The notes under the pieces: generated by a model
What the model saw: the letters and a program-made list of their open reading frames with translations, nothing else
Told to the model about the DNA's origin: nothing
Database searches by the model: none
Program-made: the position numbers and the translations under genes
Assembly (NCBI GenBank): GCA_951813525.2
Contig: CATOTJ020000002.1
Coordinates: 2,108,001 to 2,172,000 of the forward strand
DNA length: 64,000 nucleotides
From: Thermohalobaculum sp951813525
Lineage (GTDB): Bacteria; Pseudomonadota; Alphaproteobacteria; Rhodobacterales; Rhodobacteraceae
Direction of reading: 5' to 3'
Shown here: positions 1-7,691 of the stretch, in pieces
Position numbering within the stretch: position 1 is the first letter of the stretch
Layout: every line of letters starts with the position of its first letter

Positions 1-145
1 TTCTCTAATGCTCCTGCATTCTTGACAGGCGTCTTTCAGGCGTCGCCGGTATCCAGTATCCCTGCCGACAATGAATGGCACCGACCATGACCAATATCGA
101 CCGTTGCGTGCCCATCGGCGCTCCTCGCGCTGATCAAAGGACCCA

Positions 146-1666
<1,521 letters not shown>

Positions 1667-1739
1667 TCGTCTCTCCCATGCGGCGGAACTCAGCCCGCCC
1701 TGTCCGTTATCCGATGGGCGGGGTCTTGACCCGCCTCAC

Positions 1740-2930
1740 TTATGCCGCCCGGGCTTTTCGCCGCCGGTAGGCCTCTTTCCATGCATCTGCAAAGGCCATC
1801 ACCTCTGCCTCGGTGGTTGTCGGTCCCATGCTGACCCGGATCGCGGACGAGGCCGTGACCTCATCAAACCCCATGGCCAGCAACACCCGGCTTGCCTTTT
1901 TCACCTTGCCCGACGAGCAGGCCGAGCCTGCGCTGATTGCGAACCCCGCCAGATCCATTTGCATTACCTGCGTCTCTCCCGCCCAGCCGGGGACGGCAAA
2001 GCATGACGTGTTGGGCAGACGCGGAGCCTCTTGTCCAAAGAAGATGGTATCGGGCGCCGCGGCGGCAAGGCTTTCCTCGAGTAAATTTCTCAGGTTTTCG
2101 ATGGGCTCCCAGACACCCGCCTCCAGATCACGCTGCGCCGCCGCGGCAGCCGCGCCAAACCCAGCGATCCCGATCACGTTCTCGGTGCCCGATCGGCGGC
2201 CTTTTTCTTGGCCGCCGCCCAGCGAACCTTCGTAGTCTGGCAATTGAGGAAGGTGATCCCCGTGCGCACGGGAGATCAATGCGCCTGCCCCTTTCGGAGC
2301 ACCGAATTTGTGACCAGAAATTGAAGCAGTCGTAACACCTTCGGCGAGAGCCCTATACGGCACCTTGCCGATTGCCTGTGTCGCGTCGCAATGGCAGAGC
2401 ATTCGAAGCCTGTGCGCCTCTTCGGCATATTGCTGAACATCAGTCATCACGCCGGTCTCCGCATTCGCCGGAGACAGTGCGAGAGACCCTTCACAATGAT
2501 TTTCTCGGATTGTAAAACCAGTGAAGTATGGGTTGGTCGGCGTTGGAGCAGGTTCGAGCGCAACACTGGCAAGCAAACCTTCGGAGGTCAGTGGAATAAC
2601 CACAATGTTTCCGCCTTCCCCAAGCGAGGCATAGACACTTTCATGCTGCCCATCTGAGATATACATGTCGATGGCGCCACCGAGTACGATATTGTTTGCC
2701 TCGGTCGCCCCACTCGTGAACACCACCTCATCTGGCTCACACCCAACCAGCGCAGCGACCTGACCGCGCGCCTTCTCGACAATCGCCTTGGCCGCGCGGC
2801 CCTCGGCATGAACCGATGACGGGTTGCCGACTACATCCATTGCCTCCAGCATCGCCGCCCGGGCCTCTGGCCGCAGCGGCGCCGTGGCGTTCCAGTCTAG
2901 ATAGACGCGCTGTCCGTTCAGGCCGGTCAT
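1740..2930 (-). CDS. Cysteine desulfurase (NifS/IscS family)
   Basis: This PLP enzyme removes sulfur from L-cysteine and passes it to the Fe-S scaffold. The 396-residue protein shows the PLP-binding lysine in SGHKFG (about Lys208), the QHESV motif near residue 98, a ANAETG segment near 157 and the mobile catalytic cysteine in SACSSG (about Cys338). The ATG at 2930 was chosen because it directly precedes YLDWNATAPLR, the usual N-terminus; the reading frame extends upstream to 2999 but that part is unlike the family. Its place between iscR and sufB suggests it feeds the Suf machinery. The short SSG loop around the cysteine is of the IscS/NifS group I type, although it is in a suf context. Confidence 0.95.
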   Translation of the reverse strand: MTGLNGQRVYLDWNATAPLRPEARAAMLEAMDVVGNPSSVHAEGRAAKAIVEKARGQVAALVGCEPDEVVFTSGATEANNIVLGGAIDMYISDGQHESVYASLGEGGNIVVIPLTSEGLLASVALEPAPTPTNPYFTGFTIRENHCEGSLALSPANAETGVMTDVQQYAEEAHRLRMLCHCDATQAIGKVPYRALAEGVTTASISGHKFGAPKGAGALISRAHGDHLPQLPDYEGSLGGGQEKGRRSGTENVIGIAGFGAAAAAAQRDLEAGVWEPIENLRNLLEESLAAAAPDTIFFGQEAPRLPNTSCFAVPGWAGETQVMQMDLAGFAISAGSACSSGKVKKASRVLLAMGFDEVTASSAIRVSMGPTTTEAEVMAFADAWKEAYRRRKARAA

Positions 2931-3195
2931 TGCGGCATCGCCTGTGCCCGCGAGGAAACGGGCATAAATCGAGGCACATGACGATCTGTTTCTGCGCAAC
3001 CGAGGGCCAGCGCCCGTCCGCCGGGTGGGCGCCGCAACCTGCGTGGTCGCCCCTTTATCTCAACGTACCGAATTCGCTCCGGCCTTCCGCAAACGTCCAC
3101 ATAGCGCCCATCCGAGGGGGCGGATGGGCGCTGGCCCGGCGGCACTGCGTGCCTTGATTCCGGGCTGGGGTGCTTAGAATGGGCCGGTACGGTAC
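2931..3195. repeat. iscR-desulfurase intergenic region with inverted repeats
   Basis: No gene is seen here. A perfect 12-bp inverted repeat AGCGCCCATCCG / CGGATGGGCGCT (3103-3114 and 3121-3132, 6-base loop) forms a strong stem. A related copy lies at 3003-3019 (GGGCCAGCGCCCGTCCG), which is a 16/17 inverted match to 3121-3137, so the whole segment could also fold as one long stem. It may be a dispersed palindromic element or an mRNA processing/attenuation site inside the operon. Confidence 0.6.
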
Positions 3196-3678
3196 TCACG
3201 GCGTCACCACCTCGGCCTCGTCGATGAACTCGATGAACTGCGGCACGGCCCGGCACGGCTGCACGCGACCGTCGGTAATGTCGGCAATCGTCTTTTGGTT
3301 CAGGAACACATGGACATGGGCCGACAACTCTTCCCATACCCCGTGCGTCAGGCAGGCTTCGTGGCTTTTCCCGCAGCCCTTGCCCTCTTCATACCGGCCA
3401 TTGCAGCCCATCGCGCTCAGGCGTTCATCCACGGCGGCCATGACGTCGGACAACCGCGTCTCGCCCGGCGCACGCGCCAGCATATAGCCGCCGCCGCGCC
3501 CGCGCACCGAATCGACCAGACCCGCGCGGCGCATCTTGACAAAAAGCTGTTCCAGATAGGCGACCGAGATGTCCTGGCGTTGCGAGATATCGGTAAGAGC
3601 AACCGGGGTTTGGCGCCCGTTCAAGGCGATATCGGCCAGCGCAGTCACCGCATAACGGCCTTTTGTGCTCAGCTTCAT
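3196..3678 (-). CDS. iscR: Rrf2-family Fe-S regulator IscR
   Basis: IscR is a transcription factor that senses Fe-S status and represses the Isc/Suf operon when it carries a [2Fe-2S] cluster. The 160-residue protein begins with MKLSTKGRYAVTALADIAL, the Rrf2 winged-helix N-terminus, and has the DNA-reading segment QLFVKMRRAGLVDSVRGRGG. Candidate cluster ligands are Cys92, Cys102, Cys109 and His112; the spacing is longer than in Escherichia coli IscR (92, 98, 104, 107). It is the first gene of the leftward operon with the cysteine desulfurase and sufB. An IscR-box-like palindrome overlaps its own promoter, so it is probably autoregulated. Confidence 0.93.
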   Translation of the reverse strand: MKLSTKGRYAVTALADIALNGRQTPVALTDISQRQDISVAYLEQLFVKMRRAGLVDSVRGRGGGYMLARAPGETRLSDVMAAVDERLSAMGCNGRYEEGKGCGKSHEACLTHGVWEELSAHVHVFLNQKTIADITDGRVQPCRAVPQFIEFIDEAEVVTP

Positions 3679-3780
3679 TCGTCCCTCCCGACCGGTCCCT
3701 GTCGGTCGCAGGCATTGACGAATGCGCGCTTCGTCGCTACCTCGCCACAGCGCTATGCTTCTGACCTTAGATTTAGAATT

Positions 3781-3811
3781 GTTCTAGGATGCCTGACTAA
3801 AGTTGTCAAGC
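3781..3811 (-). promoter_or_regulatory. Putative iscR promoter with IscR-type box
   Basis: On the minus strand a perfect -35 TTGACA (3809-3804) is followed after 17 bp by TAGAAC (3786-3781), a 4/6 match to the -10 consensus. The same stretch contains the imperfect palindrome GCCTGACTAAAGTTGTCAAG (3791-3810, plus strand), which resembles the type 1 IscR/Rhodo-box core with half-sites TGAC and GTCA. The overlap with the -35 fits repression by IscR. It lies about 100 bp upstream of iscR and also close to the divergent hydrolase start. Confidence 0.55.
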
Positions 3812-3844
3812 ATTCGCCGGAACGCCGCAGACGACAGGATACGC

Positions 3845-4495
3845 ATGCCAGAGGTTCATTTTCCCGGCCCCGAGGGTCGACTGGAAGGCCGTTATCACCC
3901 GCTGCCGGAAAAGGATGCGCCCATCGCGCTGATCCTGCATCCGCATCCGCAATATGGCGGGACGATGAACAATCCGGTCACCTATAACCTGCACTATGCG
4001 TTCAGGGACCTCGGCTTCACCGTATTGCGGTTCAATTTCCGCGGCGTCGGGCGCAGCCAGGGCGAGTTCGATCAGGGTATCGGAGAGCTGTCGGACGCCG
4101 CGTCGGCGCTCGACTATCTCCAGGCCATGCACGAAAGTTCCAAGGTCTGCTGGGTCGCCGGGTTCTCGTTCGGCGCCTGGATCGGAATGCAGCTGTTGAT
4201 GCGCCGGCCCGAGATCAACGGTTTCATCTCGGTGGCGCCGCCTGCGAACATGTACGATTTCAGCTTCCTCGCCCCCTGCCCGTCATCGGGTTTGATCATC
4301 AATGGCGAGGCCGACCGCATCGTGCCGATGGAGGACGTGACCCGCCTCAGCCAAAAACTGAAGGATCAAAAGGGCATCACGATCACGCATGATACGGTGC
4401 CCGAGGCAAATCACTTCTTCGAAAAAGGCATGGAGCCGATGATCGAGACGGTCAAAGCCTATGTCAAACGGCGCATGGTCGAAGGCGGGCGGTAG
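3845..4495 (+). CDS. Alpha/beta hydrolase (COG2945-like)
   Basis: A serine hydrolase of 216 residues whose substrate is unknown. It has the oxyanion-hole segment LILHPHPQYGGTM, a FRGVGRSQGEF strand-loop typical of this group, the nucleophile elbow GFSFG and a late GEADRIVP and ANHFF that supply the acid and the histidine. The ATG at 3845 gives the standard MPEVHFPGPEGRLEGRY start; an in-frame ATG at 3803 would run through the iscR promoter region and is less likely. It is divergent from iscR, an arrangement I recall from related genomes, but no link to Fe-S metabolism can be read from the sequence. Confidence 0.88.
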   Translation: MPEVHFPGPEGRLEGRYHPLPEKDAPIALILHPHPQYGGTMNNPVTYNLHYAFRDLGFTVLRFNFRGVGRSQGEFDQGIGELSDAASALDYLQAMHESSKVCWVAGFSFGAWIGMQLLMRRPEINGFISVAPPANMYDFSFLAPCPSSGLIINGEADRIVPMEDVTRLSQKLKDQKGITITHDTVPEANHFFEKGMEPMIETVKAYVKRRMVEGGR

Positions 4496-4582
4496 ACCGG
4501 ACTTTCCGATAACTTTGCAGGGCGGTAAAGCCGCGCCGCCCCGCACCGCAATCTGCGCGTTCGTTCGCTTCGGGCTGGGACC

Positions 4583-4954
4583 CTAATCCGCACGAGCGGA
4601 CGCTCCGAACTTGGCGACCTTTTCAACCCCTGCGACCGCGGAGAAGGCCTCGGCCTGGACCGCGCCTGAAATGGTGTTTCCGGGCACTGCTTCCGCGATC
4701 CCCGCAGCGATCCCCTCTGCCGTTACCAACTCGGGACAATCCGTGCCTTCGCAGTAGACGGCATCGCGAATGATCGACATCTCGCCAAAGCGCGTCGCCA
4801 GCGTGATGTGCTGATCGCCGATCGCGACGATGCGGCCTGTCACCCAGGACTTACCATCGCGCGATTTCAGGACAATTTCGTGGGCGGCGGCGCGCCCGAT
4901 CTCGAACGCAAACAGGGACAGGACGACACTTGCAGCAACCAGTGGTTTACGCAT
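4583..4954 (-). CDS. Small secreted protein of unknown function
   Basis: A 123-residue protein with a clear signal peptide (hydrophobic residues about 5-22, cleavage likely after RAAA). The mature part has a segment, GEMSIIRDAVYCEGTDCP (about 57-74), with two cysteines that could form a disulfide in the periplasm. From memory a similar short beta-rich module with a CEGxxCP ending occurs at the N-terminus of some PstS/OmpA-type periplasmic proteins; this is a weak resemblance, not an assignment. The rest is alanine- and glutamate-rich. It is convergent with the hydrolase on its right-hand transcript side and divergent from the esterase gene, standing alone. Confidence 0.7.
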   Translation of the reverse strand: MRKPLVAASVVLSLFAFEIGRAAAHEIVLKSRDGKSWVTGRIVAIGDQHITLATRFGEMSIIRDAVYCEGTDCPELVTAEGIAAGIAEAVPGNTISGAVQAEAFSAVAGVEKVAKFGASARAD

Positions 4955-5210
4955 TCTCTGGAACTCCGGTTTTGATCAACTCATTAAAATTCTTTCTGCC
5001 ATTCATATTAAAGTTTCACGAGACGTTTTGCGACAGCTTTCTGCGCTAATCTGACAACCTCCTCGCGGTGCAATGCCGCTGAGAACCATCAGTCGCTGGC
5101 GGCCAGATCGTGTTCACCACTCAAGACCGGATCACGCTTGTGCGACTGGAATTGCCCGCGCTCGGCCAAAGACGTTAGGGTCCGGCGGTTTGAAAATCGG
5201 AAGTCACCAC

Positions 5211-6056
5211 ATGAGACGACTTATTGCCGTTCTGGCGCTTTTGGCACTCTTCGCGCCGGTCAGCGCCCAGGCCGATGATTGTGGCGGGCCGGACGCGCCC
5301 TGCACCGTGGCACTGGGCAGCTATTTTGCCGTCCGGCCCGATGGCGACGGACCGCACCCGGTGGTCGTTTTCTTTCACGGCGGCGGCGGCTGGGGTTCGC
5401 GGATCTTTAAACTGCGGGCCCAGATGGCCGCCGACATGACAGCGCGGGGTTATGTCGTCATCGCGCCCAATGGCAAGAAACGCCCGGGCAGCAACTTTGG
5501 TCCGGGCTGGTCGTTCATCCCGCAGTTCCCGGCAGTTCGGGACGAGGCCGCATTTACGCGCCAGATCCTGACCGACGCCCGGCAACGCTTCAACATCGAC
5601 ACATCCCGCGCCCTGTTGACCGGCTACTCCATCGGCGGCTCGCTGGTTTCGTACCTGGCCTGCGCGGACCCCGGGCTGGCAAATGCCTACGCGCCCGTCG
5701 CAGGCGGTTTCTGGCGCCCGCTGCCGACCGATTGCACTGGTCCCGTGCGGCTGCTGCACACCCATGGGTGGCGCGATCAGACGGTGCCGCTGGAAGGGCG
5801 TCCGCTCAGGTACCCGGGGATCGAACAGGGAGACATTTTTCAGACATTGGCCCGCTGGCGGATTGAAAACGGCTGCGCCAAGTACCGGGCCGACAAATTT
5901 GTCACCGACGGTCCGTTCTGGCGTCGGATCTGGACCCATTGCGATGCCGGCGCCCTGGAATTCGCCTTACATTCCGGCGGTCACAAAGTGCCGCCGGAAT
6001 GGGCCAATTTGGCACTGGACTGGTTCGAAGGGCTACCGCCCGCCACACCCGAATAG
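5211..6056 (+). CDS. Secreted PHB-depolymerase/LpqC-like esterase
   Basis: An exported alpha/beta hydrolase of 281 residues. The signal peptide is MRRLIAVLALLALFAPVSAQ with cleavage near AQA. The mature protein has the oxyanion segment VVVFFHGGGGWGS, the nucleophile motif GYSIGG, the acid in GWRDQTVP and the histidine in HSGGHKVPP. This set is typical of the polyhydroxybutyrate depolymerase/esterase group (feruloyl-esterase-like proteins belong to the same family), so the real substrate cannot be told. The ATG at 5211 was chosen because it opens the signal peptide; the frame is open upstream to 5073 but without secretion features. Its 3' end is about 100 bp from the IS30 element. Confidence 0.85.
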   Translation: MRRLIAVLALLALFAPVSAQADDCGGPDAPCTVALGSYFAVRPDGDGPHPVVVFFHGGGGWGSRIFKLRAQMAADMTARGYVVIAPNGKKRPGSNFGPGWSFIPQFPAVRDEAAFTRQILTDARQRFNIDTSRALLTGYSIGGSLVSYLACADPGLANAYAPVAGGFWRPLPTDCTGPVRLLHTHGWRDQTVPLEGRPLRYPGIEQGDIFQTLARWRIENGCAKYRADKFVTDGPFWRRIWTHCDAGALEFALHSGGHKVPPEWANLALDWFEGLPPATPE

Positions 6057-6156
6057 AGCGCTGGGGCCATTGCCGCGCCAACACTGACGAAATCAGGCAT
6101 TCCGGCGTCGGAAATCCGAACCCGGGCCTGCAATCCCACTGCTATGAGAAGCCCAG

Positions 6157-7616
6157 GGCGGATTCAACCGGTCGTCGCAACACCCCAACCTAGGAGGTGT
6201 AGATGACGACGGGAAGACGAAAATCAGAAAGGTCCACGCGGCGCAAATTGTCCTCACCCGGACGGCCCCCTGTCTGGCAGCGCGAGCAACTGTGCCAGTT
6301 CTGGCAGGGTATCGCGGTAGGGCTTTCAAGTGAGCAAGCCGCTGTTGAAGCAGGTGTCTCTGCCCCTGTCGGAAGCCGATGGTTTCGGAGTTCTGGTGGA
6401 ATGCCTCCCAAACATCTCGCGCCCTCGGCGCCTTTCCTCAAGAACCGCAACCTGGTCTTCGCGGAACGCGAGGAAATCGCCTTGGAATGCGCTCGGGGCA
6501 CCGGTGTGCGTGCAATCGCGCGCAAACTGGGGCGGGCACCCAGCACGATCTCCCGCGAGATCAGGCGCAACTCGGCGACACGAGGCGGAGACTTCGACTA
6601 CCGGGCTCTCACAGCGCAGTGGCATGCGGATCGCGCATCCCGCCGCCCGAAGACCAGCAAGCTGACGAACAATCCTGCCTTGCGAGATTATGTGCAGGAC
6701 CGGCTTGCCGGCCTGATCGCCACGCCAGACGGCATCTCCTTCGACGGGCCTGTCGTGGTATGGAGGAAACGGCGGTCCGTTCATCGGCAAAGCCGACGCT
6801 GGTCTTGCGCCTGGAGCCCGGAACAGATCGCACAGCGCCTGAAGGTGGACTTCCCCGAGGACCCGACCATGCGCATCAGTCATGAAGCCATCTATCAGGC
6901 GCTCTACATCCAAGGGCGCGGAGCCCTGAAGCGGGAGCTTTCGGCCTGTCTTCGCTCTGGACGGGCACTGCGTCTGCCCCGAGAACGGGCCCGAAACCGA
7001 GGCAAGTCCTTCATCTCGGATGCGCTGATGATCAGCGCCCGCCCGGCCGCGATTGACGACAGAGCGGTGCCAGGCCACTGGGAAGGCGATCTCATTCTCG
7101 GACTTGGCAGTTCAGCGATTGGGACGCTGGTCGAACGGACCACGCGCTTCACTATGCTTTTGCACCTGCCGCGAATGGAAAGCCACGGCACGACCAAACC
7201 GATCAAGAACGGTCCGGCTCTTGCCGGTCATGGTGCAGAAGCCGTCCGCGATGCCATTTCCGAAACCATAATGGATCTTCCGGCACATCTGCGACGATCA
7301 CTGACCTGGGATCAGGGAGCCGAGATGGCACAGCACGCTCAGCTTCGGATCGACACCGGTCTCGAAGTCTACTTCTGCGACCCTCAGAGTCCCTGGCAGC
7401 GCGGCAGCAATGAAAACACCAATGGCCTGCTCCGCCAATACTTTCCGAAAGGCACCGATCTAAGTCAGCATGGCAATGAAGAGTTGAACGCCGTTGCCCA
7501 TGCCGTGAATACGAGGCCACGCAAAACGCTCGGATGGCGAACGCCCGCGGAAGCACTCGACCAGTTGCTCAAACAGGATATGATCGAAGGTGTTGCGACG
7601 ACCGGTTGAATCCGCC
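6157..7616 (+). mobile_element. Intact IS30-family insertion sequence
   Basis: A 1460-bp element bounded by perfect 28-bp inverted repeats (6157-6184 and 7589-7616, outer end GGCGGATTC). It is flanked by a 3-bp direct repeat CAG (6154-6156 and 7617-7619), the target duplication expected for IS30 elements. It contains a single transposase gene, whose stop codon lies inside the right repeat. Perfect ends, a target duplication and an open transposase show a recent and possibly still active insertion. It sits between the esterase and fdhA genes and interrupts neither, but its right end abuts the putative fdhA promoter. Confidence 0.95.
6203..7609 (+). CDS. IS30-family transposase
   Basis: A 468-residue DDE transposase. 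The N-terminal part carries helix-turn-helix segments (ERTEIALEC-like region near residues 85-120, with RAIARKLGRAPSTISREIRR as the recognition helix). The catalytic core shows the IS30 pattern: first Asp in HWEGDLILG, second Asp in LTWDQGAEM and the Glu in GSNENTNGLLRQYFPKGTDL, all in the right order. A strong ribosome site, TAGGAGGTG, lies 6 bases before the ATG. It is longer than the common 320-380 residues because of an extended N-terminus and an inserted arginine-rich stretch around 190-210. No frameshift or stop is seen. Confidence 0.95.
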   Translation: MTTGRRKSERSTRRKLSSPGRPPVWQREQLCQFWQGIAVGLSSEQAAVEAGVSAPVGSRWFRSSGGMPPKHLAPSAPFLKNRNLVFAEREEIALECARGTGVRAIARKLGRAPSTISREIRRNSATRGGDFDYRALTAQWHADRASRRPKTSKLTNNPALRDYVQDRLAGLIATPDGISFDGPVVVWRKRRSVHRQSRRWSCAWSPEQIAQRLKVDFPEDPTMRISHEAIYQALYIQGRGALKRELSACLRSGRALRLPRERARNRGKSFISDALMISARPAAIDDRAVPGHWEGDLILGLGSSAIGTLVERTTRFTMLLHLPRMESHGTTKPIKNGPALAGHGAEAVRDAISETIMDLPAHLRRSLTWDQGAEMAQHAQLRIDTGLEVYFCDPQSPWQRGSNENTNGLLRQYFPKGTDLSQHGNEELNAVAHAVNTRPRKTLGWRTPAEALDQLLKQDMIEGVATTG

Positions 7617-7638
7617 CAGTGGACCCGGATACCTGTGG

Positions 7639-7647
7639 TGGTATACT
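7639..7647 (+). promoter_or_regulatory. Putative extended -10 promoter of fdhA
   Basis: TGGTATACT is an extended -10 element (TG-N-TATACT) about 45 bp before the fdhA start. No good -35 is present: the position 17 bp upstream (7619-7624) is GTGGAC and lies exactly at the IS30 junction. The insertion therefore probably replaced the original upstream promoter or activator sequence. Confidence 0.4.
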
Positions 7648-7691
7648 AGGGCCCGATACGGGGCCGAGCGTGCGGCCTGGGAGGCAAAGAC

